A stretch of DNA of 18,254 bases from Christensenella sp. UBA1224 (GCA_002309235.1 DBXA01000095.1:1-18254), one strand, 5' to 3'; positions 1 through 6,624 are shown, counted from the first letter of the stretch. Notes: a model not told the origin generated them from the letters alone. Program-made: numbers and translations.

Positions 1-354
1 TGCAGAGATAAGAGGTTACATAACAGGAGACAAGCAGCAATAAAGCCAGGTCAAAATTCTTCGTCTAAGCTGTATATAGAGATATTCAGAATTGGAAAAA
101 CCCTTGCTGCACTCCCGAAGTAAGCAGGACTCAAGTGTCCGTCCTGCTTACTTCGAGGAGAGCAACGGTAACCGCGGGGCTCAGAAGCACCATCGGGAAG
201 CGAAGGTTGTCTGACAGTTATTTTGACTGCACGCGACCTGCTGATCGACGTTTGAATCAGACGGTTTTTAGCTTTTATTGCGGCCGAGTGGCTGGAAGGC
301 AGATCAGAGGGTAATTTATTAGTAAGGAAACGCTGGCAGTATTCTGCTTGAGAC
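1..354. other. Noncoding stretch downstream of the minus-strand HTH/nucleotidyltransferase pair
   Basis: I find no convincing gene here on either strand. A plus-strand frame stays open from about 80 to 214 but has no start codon and no recognisable product. The only clear structure is the perfect 15-bp inverted repeat at 116-155, listed separately. No tRNA or T-rich terminator is visible. Base composition is AT-richer than the chromosome to the right, like the neighbouring minus-strand genes. Confidence 0.5.
116..155. repeat. Perfect 15-bp inverted repeat with 10-nt loop
   Basis: CGAAGTAAGCAGGAC at 116-130 is exactly reverse-complemented at 141-155, with a 10-base loop between. No T-tract follows on either strand, so it is not a standard intrinsic terminator. 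The loop ends in GTCC, so the GGAC at 127-130 has two possible partners (137-140 or 141-144). It could be a recombination or element-end structure, or a processed RNA hairpin. Confidence 0.7.
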
Positions 355-1079
355 TCACTCCGCTGTGTAGTCGGGCGGCAGAAGAGATTTCACATATTGC
401 TTTACTGCGTCATAAACTTCATCGAAAGATGGTTTGGTTACATCCCCAGAAAAGCGAAATTTATCATAGGCATGATGCAGATCGTCAGGGCGATGCAGAA
501 AACCATCAAAATTCTCCAGATGTCTGCCACTGTTCTGCAGCGTGCTCATCATGGTTTCCTGATCCAATTCAAAAACCTGTGACAGATAATACAGATCGAC
601 GACATCCTTTATTCTTCTGAACACTTTGTCCGTAGAGATGGCTGAGATCTTATCTGCCAGCATCTGCACAGGAGATATACCGCGAAAACGCAATCCCGCG
701 ACATCATAGATCTGTGTGGGCGACACAGGGCGATCGACGTCCATATCCAGCGTAAAGAGTATTTCAGCCGTATCAGGATCGGAAAATTCAAAGCCAGCTG
801 AGCGGCCTTCGCCATACATCCGATACAGGTGAACATTCAAAACAATACCGTTTTTCTGGAGGGCAGCAGACAGAGATTCTTCCATCTGCTCTGCGGTTGG
901 GGCGTGTCGGAATACCAGTTGGCATCGATGTCCGCTGTGTGGCGGATTTCGTCGGTGAAACCAGCATCCATCAGGCAGGCTTTTAGCACCATAGCGCCTT
1001 TGAAGTCCACAGGAATGCCGCTGTCATAGATCGCCTTCATGACCTCGTACATCAGTTTTTCTTCTGCTGTGATGTTCAT
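355..1079 (-). pseudogene. AbiEii/AbiGii-type nucleotidyltransferase, interrupted by a -1 frameshift
   Basis: Two overlapping minus-strand frames make one protein. The first starts at ATG 1079 (GAGGGGG site just upstream) and carries FKGAMVLKACLMDAG followed by TADIDANW, which looks like the nucleotidyltransferase core of AbiEii-type toxins. The second frame holds the rest, including MLADKISAISTDKVFRRIKDVVDLYYL, a typical AbiEii middle region, and ends at 355. The frames join at the C-run at 899-902. The span of 725 nt is one base short of 242 codons, and adding one C restores ...SDTPPTAEQMEE.... A 241-aa protein is therefore expected if intact. The upstream HTH gene overlaps its ribosome binding site, as in a two-gene toxin-antitoxin-like operon. 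Either a real inactivating deletion or a sequencing error explains the break. Toxicity is inferred from the family and not shown. Confidence 0.7.
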
Positions 1080-1090
1080 AACGTTCCCCC

Positions 1091-1741
1091 TCAACTGTTG
1101 TAATAGTCTTTTGCGATATCGGCCAGTCTGTCGAATGCATCCTGATATTCTGGCGCTGGGGAAATTCCCTGAAAGCTGTTTCCGTTCTTATAATAATACC
1201 GGCTCAGCGCTTCGGTAATGCCCTGCATATCCAGAATGGATTCATTGGCAAGCGCATCAGCCAGTGTCCGGTTAAAATCCGTATATCGAAGTCCGTTCTT
1301 TTCCTGCACGTTGATCGGATTGATCTTGTTTCCAAGCACCGCAATACCATTAAAGCTGGAGAGAGAATCAGGCCCATAAACCCATATAATATATTCGTCA
1401 CTGCGTCCGCCAAAGTTTCCCTGGCACATGAGCGCTTCATCCAGCGCAAAAACAACAGGCTCCGGCATATGATCTGCCACAGCCCGCAGCCATGCCAGAG
1501 AACCGACAAAATCACTCCTTCGGGGCAGGTTCTGTTTCTTTGGATCATATGCCGGCAGAGCAGCTGTCTTACGATTGACCAAATCCATCTTCACGCGGTT
1601 TTCAAGCAGGTGCATCACATAAACGGGAGGAACCCGCGTGCCGCTTTCCCAATTTTGCACCGTGCGGAATGGAATCTGATAGCGCTGAGCAAATTCAGCT
1701 TGCGTATCGCCCAGGCTGCGCCTCATTTCCCGAATGTTCAT
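1091..1741 (-). CDS. XRE-type HTH regulator, probable antitoxin/repressor partner of the nucleotidyltransferase
   Basis: The protein is 216 aa from ATG 1741, chosen over the upstream in-frame start at 1762 because GAGGTGAT lies just 5' of it and 1762 falls in the -10 box. Residues about 8-40 form a helix-turn-helix (TQAEFAQRYQIPFRTVQNWE, then SGTRVPP), typical of Cro/CI-like regulators. The remaining roughly 150 residues match no domain I can name. The stop codon at 1091-1093 lies against the ribosome binding site of the nucleotidyltransferase (ATG 1079), so the two are translationally linked. Its promoter contains a palindrome, which suggests autoregulation. By context it is the antitoxin-like member of an AbiE-like pair, although it does not look like classical AbiEi. 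Antitoxin function is inference. Confidence 0.65.
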   Translation of the reverse strand: MNIREMRRSLGDTQAEFAQRYQIPFRTVQNWESGTRVPPVYVMHLLENRVKMDLVNRKTAALPAYDPKKQNLPRRSDFVGSLAWLRAVADHMPEPVVFALDEALMCQGNFGGRSDEYIIWVYGPDSLSSFNGIAVLGNKINPINVQEKNGLRYTDFNRTLADALANESILDMQGITEALSRYYYKNGNSFQGISPAPEYQDAFDRLADIAKDYYNS

Positions 1742-1760
1742 ACAATCACCTCGCAGGCTC

Positions 1761-1790
1761 ATTATACACCCAATGGGTGCATCATATCAA
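1761..1790 (-). promoter_or_regulatory. Promoter of the HTH/nucleotidyltransferase operon with embedded operator-like palindrome
   Basis: On the minus strand TTGATA (1790-1785) and TATAAT (1766-1761) are separated by 18 bp. The spacer contains the palindrome CACCCA-A-TGGGTG (1767-1779), directly abutting the -10 box. A protein bound there would block RNA polymerase, as expected for autorepression by the HTH protein encoded just downstream. Confidence 0.65.
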
Positions 1791-1901
1791 GCCGGAAGTT
1801 GGAGAAACGATTCCCTTTTTGCTGAAGATGATGACATCCTCTGTGCTATTCTGAACCTGTACAACAAAAATGGACATTTGAAGTTCGTAGGAACAGAATA
1901 A
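1773..1901 (+). CDS. Possible 42-codon ORF or gene remnant
   Basis: An ATG at 1773 opens 42 codons ending in TAA at 1899-1901. The peptide has a protein-like stretch (FAEDDDILCAILNLYNKNG) but matches nothing I recognise. It has no good ribosome binding site, and its start lies inside the operator/promoter of the opposite-strand HTH gene. The frame is open further upstream opposite the HTH start. Its 3' end overlaps the outer arm (1875-1886) of the inverted repeat next door. It may be the tail of a gene truncated by element insertion, or chance. Confidence 0.2.
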   Translation: MGASYQAGSWRNDSLFAEDDDILCAILNLYNKNGHLKFVGTE

Positions 1902-1906
1902 AAAAA

Positions 1907-2063
1907 GGTTCTTCACGTTTTTTTAGGGAAACCGATTCTACTCATTGAATACTTTGCGCAGCTACGCTGCGAAAGGTACGATATATGAATAGGTGCGTTC
2001 ACCAAACCCCAGCAATCTCATCACTTATCCTGCAAGCGATTCCCTAACTTTCCGTGAAGAGCC
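1907..2063. mobile_element. 157-bp inverted-repeat element, MITE-like or deleted insertion sequence
   Basis: The ends 1907-1930 and 2040-2063 are inverted repeats of 24 bp with 18 matches. Each arm reads GG(T/C)TCTTCACG, five variable bases, then TTAGGGAA. A small hairpin (CGCAGC-tac-GCTGCG, 1957-1971) lies in the middle. A second perfect 12-bp inverted repeat, CATTTGAAGTTC, flanks it at 1875-1886 and 2081-2092. No transposase is encoded, only a short minus-strand frame. The GGCTCTTC-type ends recall ISL3-family insertion sequences (from memory, unverified). Flanks are A-rich (TAAAAAAA versus ATAAAGAA), with no exact target duplication. The remainder of 1763-2195 holds the HTH promoter, the possible small ORF and the dnaD promoter. 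Confidence 0.5.
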
Positions 2064-2131
2064 ATAAAGAAACAAGGAGAGAACTTCAAATGGGGGGACG
2101 AATCTTCTTCACGAATTTCCCTTTCATGCGG

Positions 2132-2160
2132 TGGAATCGTACGGCGTTACGTGATATACT
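2132..2160 (+). promoter_or_regulatory. Promoter of the dnaD-dnaC operon
   Basis: TATACT at 2155-2160 is preceded by TG at 2152-2153, making an extended -10 box. The -35 region 17 bp upstream (TGGAAT, 2132-2137) is poor. The start codon lies at 2196 with AAGGAG at 2184-2189, giving a short leader of about 28 nt. Confidence 0.5.
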
Positions 2161-2195
2161 AAAAGCAAGATCAAGCTGGACCGAAGGAGAACCGG

Positions 2196-3662
2196 ATGGC
2201 GTTTTGTGAATATCCGCGTGATTTCATGCTGTTTGACGTCACGCCTGTCGAAAACCTGTTTATAACGGAGCACATGCCGGCGGCGCCGGGTGATTATGTG
2301 CGGGTATACCTGTATGGGCTGATGCTGTGCCGGTATCCGGATGAGGATATGTCGGCGGCAAATCTGGCAAAGGCCCTGAACATGAAGGAAGAGGAGATAC
2401 TGGAGGCATTCCGGTATTGGGAAAGGGCGGGCCTTGTGATGAGGCTCAATGACAGGCCGCCCAGATACAGGTATATCAGCCCAAGGCGCGCCGCGACGGC
2501 AGCGGATGAGGACGATGATCCGTATCGTTACAGGGATTATTTCAACGCCCTGCAGCGCGTATTCGGCGCTGACAGGCTGATAGAGCCGAATGAGCAATCC
2601 AAGGCACTGGACTGGCTGGAGACGCTGAAGCTGCCCGAAGAGGTGGCCGTATACATGGCGGAAAAGGTAGTAAAGCGCATGCGGGAGAACAGGAGGAGCC
2701 TGCGCTACGCCTTCCGGGAGCTGGACGCGACGGCGATGGTATTCGCCAATGAGGGGATAAGGACGGTGGAAGAGGCGGATGCCTGGCTGGAAAGGGACAG
2801 CGAGGCCTCGGAAACGGCAAAGGCGGTGCTCAGGCAAATAGGCGCAAGGCGCGCTCCCACCGCGGATGAGCTCAAGATGGCAAAGGGCTGGACGGAAGAA
2901 TGGAAGCTGGGGCGGGAGGAGATACTCGAGGCGTGCTCCGCCATGACGAACGCTACGAACCCATCCTTTTCGTATCTCAACGGGATACTGCGCAGAAAAG
3001 CGAAGGGGGACGGCATAGAGCACTATGCCGAGATCCGGCAGATACTGGCCGCCCTCGGCGGAGGCGGCATGCCCACGGAGGCCCAGAGCGCGGTCTATTC
3101 CAAGCTCCTGCGAAAGGGCTTTGACCATGAGGCCATCGAATATGCCGCGGGGCAGTGCTCCCAGAAGGGGAAGCATACCTTTGAAGCGCTCGAAAGGCGG
3201 CTTGACGCCTGGCAGAAGGAAGGCATCATGACCAGGCAGGCAGCGGAGGAATACGCCCGCAGGCGTGAACCGGGGGAAAAGCTGTGCCTGAGGATATTCG
3301 ACGCCCTGGGGCTCACGGGTTCGCCGACGGCAAAGGACGTTATGCAGGCGGATGAATGGATGAAGGCGTTTCCGGAGGATGTCATACTGTACGCCGCGGA
3401 GCGTTCCAAAGGCGCGCAGAGGGCCTGGGTCTATTTGAGCAGGATACTGCACGCGTGGGCGGATAAGGGGATATCCACGCTCGACGCGGCAAAGAGCGAA
3501 GCGGCGGAGGCGGCATCGCCTGCCGGCAGGAACAGGGGAGAGATGAAACAGGGAACACGCAAGGTCAATCCCGCGCAGGAATACGGCCAGAGAGAGTATG
3601 ATGACGACAGTATGCGGGATATAGCGCTTGATATCTCAAAGCTCCCGGGAGAAGATGAATGA
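2196..3662 (+). CDS. DnaD-family primosomal protein with tandem DnaD-type repeats
   Basis: The protein has 488 aa, about twice the length of Bacillus DnaD. Residues 1-90 look like a winged-helix N-terminal domain (DYVRVYLYGLMLCRYPDEDM, later AFRYWERAGLVMRL). They are followed by an acidic linker and four helical segments of 70-85 residues: about 115-200, 205-275, 278-352 and 362-433. Each ends in a variant of the DnaD C-terminal motif (NPSFSYLNGILRRKAKGDGI; HTFEALERRLDAWQKEGI; RAWVYLSRILHAWADKGIST). DnaD proteins remodel DNA and help load the replicative helicase at origins and restarts. The start at 2196 has AAGGAG 6 bases upstream. The stop overlaps the next gene's ATG (ATGA, 3659-3662), so the helicase-loader ATPase is translationally coupled. 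Family assignment is firm; the repeat count is my own reading. Confidence 0.85.
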   Translation: MAFCEYPRDFMLFDVTPVENLFITEHMPAAPGDYVRVYLYGLMLCRYPDEDMSAANLAKALNMKEEEILEAFRYWERAGLVMRLNDRPPRYRYISPRRAATAADEDDDPYRYRDYFNALQRVFGADRLIEPNEQSKALDWLETLKLPEEVAVYMAEKVVKRMRENRRSLRYAFRELDATAMVFANEGIRTVEEADAWLERDSEASETAKAVLRQIGARRAPTADELKMAKGWTEEWKLGREEILEACSAMTNATNPSFSYLNGILRRKAKGDGIEHYAEIRQILAALGGGGMPTEAQSAVYSKLLRKGFDHEAIEYAAGQCSQKGKHTFEALERRLDAWQKEGIMTRQAAEEYARRREPGEKLCLRIFDALGLTGSPTAKDVMQADEWMKAFPEDVILYAAERSKGAQRAWVYLSRILHAWADKGISTLDAAKSEAAEAASPAGRNRGEMKQGTRKVNPAQEYGQREYDDDSMRDIALDISKLPGEDE

Positions 3663-4642
3663 TGACGAGACAGGAACAGATAAAGGCTTTGGAAAGGGAA
3701 TACGCCCTGAAGCGTGAAAATGACGAGGCGGACAGGGACAGGCGGGTGCAGAGCGCCGCGGCGCGGTTCCCGGATATAGGCGCGCTGCTCGCGGAGGGCA
3801 GGGATATCGTCCGGGAGAGCGCGAGGATGCTCTCCGGCGGGATTGCCAACGCTTCGGAGGCCGCAAGGGAGATGCGCCTGCGCGCGGAGGACAGGGATAA
3901 GAGGCTGGCGAAGGCCCTGAAGGCGCACGGGCTGGCGGAGGACGAACTGTCGCTGCGGCCCGATTGCCCCGTCTGCATGGACAGGGGATATATCGAAAAC
4001 ACGTATCCCCTCAAGAGATGCGCGTGCTTTGAAAATGAGCTCTCGCGCCGCATGAGCATGGAGAGCGCCAGGGAGCAGTCCTTCGCTTCGTTCGATCTTT
4101 CGCTTTTCCCGGATACGGTTCCGGAAGGGGCAGGCATGTCCCAGAGAGCCGTTATGGACCGCGTGAGGAGGTTCCTGAGGGATTATGCCGAGAGGTTCCC
4201 GGACAACGATAAGCCCAATATCATGCTGATGGGGAAATCCGGCCTGGGGAAGACGTTCCTTCTGAACTGCGTGGCAAAAGCCCTCCGGGACAAGGGCGTG
4301 CCGGTACTGCAGGTGACAGCCTACAGGATGTTCGAGGCCATGCGGCGCAGGCACAGGGGAATGGACGAGGGCAGGGATGCCTTTGACGAGCTGATCGAGG
4401 CGCCGTGCCTGATACTGGACGACCTGGGATCCGAGCCCATGCTCAACAACGTCACGATAGAATACCTGTTCATACTGCTCAATGAGCGGCAGCTGGCGGG
4501 ACGGCCGATACTGGCGGCGACGAACCTTTCCATGAGCGAACTGAAGGGGCATTACAACGAAAGGATCGCATCGCGCCTTCTGGATGTACACAGCGGCGTG
4601 GTGATCACCCTTTCCGGGTCTGACCTGCGGACAGGGCATTGA
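3659..4642 (+). CDS. DnaC/DnaI-type helicase loader ATPase
   Basis: A 327-aa AAA+ protein of the DnaC/DnaI/IstB type. An N-terminal helical region (1-95) leads to a likely zinc site with Cys103, Cys106, Cys121 and Cys123, as in DnaI. The ATPase core has Walker A GKSGLGKT (192-199), Walker B LILDDLG (251-257), sensor-like ATN (287-289) and arginine-finger candidates R302 and R306 in NERIASR. In the DnaI family such a protein binds the DnaB-type hexamer and helps place it on single-stranded DNA. Its gene overlaps the DnaD-like gene by 4 bases, and the DnaB helicase is encoded at 7459-8826, so the partners are close. An IS21 IstB is unlikely, because no IstA lies nearby and the Cys-rich N-terminus and DnaD partner fit a loader. 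A second ATG at 3662 is an alternative start. Confidence 0.88.
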   Translation: MMTRQEQIKALEREYALKRENDEADRDRRVQSAAARFPDIGALLAEGRDIVRESARMLSGGIANASEAAREMRLRAEDRDKRLAKALKAHGLAEDELSLRPDCPVCMDRGYIENTYPLKRCACFENELSRRMSMESAREQSFASFDLSLFPDTVPEGAGMSQRAVMDRVRRFLRDYAERFPDNDKPNIMLMGKSGLGKTFLLNCVAKALRDKGVPVLQVTAYRMFEAMRRRHRGMDEGRDAFDELIEAPCLILDDLGSEPMLNNVTIEYLFILLNERQLAGRPILAATNLSMSELKGHYNERIASRLLDVHSGVVITLSGSDLRTGH

Positions 4643-4667
4643 CTTTGTATTGTGCGTGTATTAAAAT
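4639..4667 (+). promoter_or_regulatory. Promoter of hpf and its leader RNA, overlapping the loader gene's stop codon
   Basis: TTGACT (4639-4644) and TAAAAT (4662-4667) are 17 bp apart, close to the sigma-A consensus. The -35 box contains the TGA stop of the upstream ATPase gene (4640-4642). The predicted start near 4674 coincides with the first base of the leader's end-closing stem. I see no terminator between the ATPase gene and hpf, so readthrough from the dnaD operon is also possible. Confidence 0.75.
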
Positions 4668-4673
4668 ATTTAC

Positions 4674-4830
4674 ATAGAGAAGGGAAAAGAGGTCGAAGTC
4701 CCATGAACAGAGCTTTTAGAGGACAAGCGGATCGTTTGGGGCAAAGCGATAAGGCAACGGGCTTTTCCCGCAGCCGCCTGTCCTGACCGGCTGCCAGTAA
4801 ATATTAACAGCCATAGACCGGCTGCTCTAT
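4674..4830 (+). ncRNA. Structured leader RNA of hpf, candidate raiA-motif RNA
   Basis: The 170 bases between the hpf promoter and start codon are noncoding and fold well. ATAGAG (4674-4679) pairs with CTCTAT (4825-4830), closing the whole leader just before the ribosome binding site. AGGACA and GCGG (4720-4730) pair with CCGC and TGTCCT (4774-4784). Next to this is a hairpin, ATCGTTTG-ggg-CAAA-g-CGAT (4731-4750). GGGAAAAG (4682-4689) can pair with CTTTTCCC (4762-4769), which crosses the second stem and makes a pseudoknot. GGCTG (4789-4793) and CAGCC (4808-4812) form a further hairpin. A structured RNA class, the raiA motif, is known upstream of raiA/hpf genes in Bacillota and Actinomycetota, so position and complexity fit. 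I cannot run a covariance search, so class membership is inference. Confidence 0.6.
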
Positions 4831-4845
4831 CAAGGAGTGAATGAT

Positions 4846-5370
4846 ATGAAGATCACCATCACAGGAAAAAACATGGAGATAACCGATGCCATCCGCGATA
4901 AGGTAGAAAAGCGCATGAACAGGCTTCAAAAGTATTTCTGGGATGATGTGGATGTGCAGATGCGCATCTCGCAGGAAAAAGGCGCCAAGAATATCGCGGA
5001 AATAACCATATATATCGGTTCGACCATACTGCGCGCGGAGGAAACTTCCACGGATATGTACGCCTCTATCGACAAGGCGGCGGATAAGATAGTGGCCCAG
5101 CTGCGCAAGCACCATACCAAGTTTGCCGACAGGCTGCGCCCGGCGGAGATCCCGGTGGAGGAGCCCGCTGTCGAACCGGAAGAGGCCCACCAGCTCGTGC
5201 GCACGAAGAGGTTTGCCTTAAAGCCCATGACCGTGGAGGACGCCATCGAGCAGATGGACCTGCTGGGGCATTCCTTCTTCCTGTTCATCGATGCCGAAAC
5301 GCATGCGACATGCGTCGTATACAAGAGGAATGATGGTGATTACGGATTGCTCGAGCCGGAAAACGCTTAG
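4846..5370 (+). CDS. hpf: Long-form ribosome hibernation promoting factor (HPF/RaiA family)
   Basis: A 174-aa protein with both domains of long HPF. Residues 1-98 are the ribosome-binding domain (KITITGKNMEITDAIRDKVE at the start, KAADKIVAQLRKH near its end). After a Pro/Glu-rich linker (99-116), residues 117-174 form the dimerisation domain (VRTKRFALKPMTVEDAIEQM, then LLGHSFFLFID). Long HPF binds the 30S decoding region and joins two 70S particles into inactive 100S dimers in stationary phase or stress. The start is ATG 4846, because AAGGAG (4832-4837) lies 8 bases upstream and the in-frame GTG at 4837 falls within that site. It has its own promoter and structured leader, and a terminator follows directly. 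Confidence 0.95.
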   Translation: MKITITGKNMEITDAIRDKVEKRMNRLQKYFWDDVDVQMRISQEKGAKNIAEITIYIGSTILRAEETSTDMYASIDKAADKIVAQLRKHHTKFADRLRPAEIPVEEPAVEPEEAHQLVRTKRFALKPMTVEDAIEQMDLLGHSFFLFIDAETHATCVVYKRNDGDYGLLEPENA

Positions 5371-5390
5371 CAGGAAATTACGCGAAAACA

Positions 5391-5420
5391 AAGGCCTCCC
5401 GCTTTAACGGGGGGCCTTTT
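5391..5420 (+). terminator. Bidirectional terminator between hpf and mnmA
   Basis: GGCCTCCCG (5393-5401) pairs with CGGGGGGCC (5408-5416) across a 6-base loop, with one U-G pair. TTTT follows, and AAA precedes it, giving a T-tract on the minus strand. It lies between the convergent ends of hpf and mnmA and can serve both. Confidence 0.85.
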
Positions 5421-5429
5421 GAAGCTCTG

Positions 5430-6518
5430 TCATGCTTCGTCGCGGTCCGCGTCTATGGTCCCGCCGCCAAGGCATACCTCGCCTTCGTAAAGCACGGCTG
5501 CCTGGCCGGGCGTTACCGCGCGCTGCTTTGCTGCGAAACGCAGGTGGATCCTGCCGTTTTCCAGCATGGCGCTGCATTCCTGCAGGGGCTGCCGGTGGCG
5601 CAGCCTTGCCTGGCAGGGGAACCATTCGCCTTCGGGCGCGGGCGCTGCGCCGCTTACCCAGGTGGGTTCGGATGCGAGTGCGGAGAGGGTAAAGAGCTCC
5701 TCCGGCTCTCCCTGGGAGACGTAGAGGACATTGTTTTCGATATCCTTGCCGACGACGAACCACCTTTCGCCGGTGCCGCCCCCGCCGATGCCCAGGCCGC
5801 GCCTCTGCCCCGGCGTATAGTACATAAGGCCTTCGTGCCGGCCGACCTTTTTTCCTTCCCGCGTCAAGATATCGCCCGGCCGGGCGGGGATGTACTGCTT
5901 CAGGAATTCACGGAAATTTCTTTCGCCGATGAAGCATACGCCTGTGGAATCCTTTTTCGAAGATGTGGGAAGGCCTGCTTCCGCTGCGATGGCGCGTATC
6001 TCGGCTTTTGTGAGGTTCCCTACGGGGAAAAGGGCTTTTGAGAGCGCCTTCTGGCCCAGCATGTAGAGAAAATAGGTCTGATCCTTGTTCTCATCTTTTG
6101 CCCGCAGGAGGGTGATATCGCCTGCCGGGCCTCGTCCGAGGTTCGCGAAATGGCCTGTGGCCAGCTTGTCCGCCCCGAGGGATTCGGCAAAGCGCAGGAA
6201 GGTATCGAATTTGATCTCCCTGTTGCACCAGACATCCGGGTTGGGGGTGCGCATTTTCCGGTATTCGGAAAGGAAGTGCTCGAATACGCGCTCACGGTAT
6301 TCCTTCGCGTAATTCACGCTGTAATACGGTATGCCTATGATATCGCAGACGGCGCGCACATCGTCCCAGTCTTCCTGGGCGGTGCAGGCGCCGCCGGCAT
6401 CCTGCTCATCCCAGTTGTTCATGAAAACGCCTGTGACATCGTGCCCCTGCCGCTTGAGAAGGAGCGCCGCTACAGATGAATCCACGCCGCCGGACATGCC
6501 GACTATGATCTTTGCCAT
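5430..6518 (-). CDS. mnmA: tRNA-specific 2-thiouridylase MnmA
   Basis: A 362-aa protein, normal for the family. The PP-loop is SGGVDSS at residues 9-15. The catalytic cysteines are Cys98 (NPDVWCNREIKF) and Cys195 (STGVCFIGERNF), spaced as in characterised MnmA proteins. The central and C-terminal domains carry YYTPGQRRGLGIGG (233-246) and a beta-barrel end. MnmA adenylates U34 of the Lys, Glu and Gln tRNAs and inserts sulfur to give 2-thiouridine, a step needed for accurate wobble decoding. The ATG at 6518 has GGAGG (6524-6528 on the plus strand) upstream. It is a single gene with its own strong promoter, convergent with hpf. No cysteine desulfurase gene lies beside it here, so the sulfur donor must be encoded elsewhere. 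Confidence 0.96.
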   Translation of the reverse strand: MAKIIVGMSGGVDSSVAALLLKRQGHDVTGVFMNNWDEQDAGGACTAQEDWDDVRAVCDIIGIPYYSVNYAKEYRERVFEHFLSEYRKMRTPNPDVWCNREIKFDTFLRFAESLGADKLATGHFANLGRGPAGDITLLRAKDENKDQTYFLYMLGQKALSKALFPVGNLTKAEIRAIAAEAGLPTSSKKDSTGVCFIGERNFREFLKQYIPARPGDILTREGKKVGRHEGLMYYTPGQRRGLGIGGGGTGERWFVVGKDIENNVLYVSQGEPEELFTLSALASEPTWVSGAAPAPEGEWFPCQARLRHRQPLQECSAMLENGRIHLRFAAKQRAVTPGQAAVLYEGEVCLGGGTIDADRDEA

Positions 6519-6555
6519 ATGATCCTCCGGGTCGGGTACTTATATCACCTGAGAC

Positions 6556-6584
6556 ATTTTATAGAACGCCGGGCGCTTTGTCAA
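6556..6584 (-). promoter_or_regulatory. Promoter of mnmA
   Basis: Reading the minus strand, TTGACA (6584-6579) and TAAAAT (6561-6556) are 17 bp apart, a near-perfect sigma-A promoter. The leader before ATG 6518 is about 30 nt. It lies back to back with the promoter of the membrane protein gene at 6711. Confidence 0.8.
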
Positions 6585-6595
6585 CCTTTGTGTGA

Positions 6596-6624
6596 TTGTA
6601 AAGAATGGCCGGGTCTGCTATACT
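6596..6624 (+). promoter_or_regulatory. Promoter of the acidic-tail membrane protein gene
   Basis: TTGTAA (6596-6601) and TATACT (6619-6624) are 17 bp apart, with TG at 6616-6617 making an extended -10. The leader is about 80 nt with no structure I recognise, ending in AAGGAG before ATG 6711. Confidence 0.7.

Noticed and set aside
895..905. Programmed -1 frameshifting in the nucleotidyltransferase
   Set aside because: The site ACG CCC CAA is not a good slippery heptamer, and I see no downstream pseudoknot, so a mutation or sequencing error is more likely.
837..1094. The 85-codon frame as an independent small gene
   Set aside because: It is the N-terminal part of the nucleotidyltransferase; adding one base joins it seamlessly to the 176-codon frame.
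2124..4639. Long minus-strand frames of 442 and 402 codons opposite dnaD and the loader gene
   Set aside because: They mirror the codon pattern of the real genes, have biased composition and no recognisable motifs.
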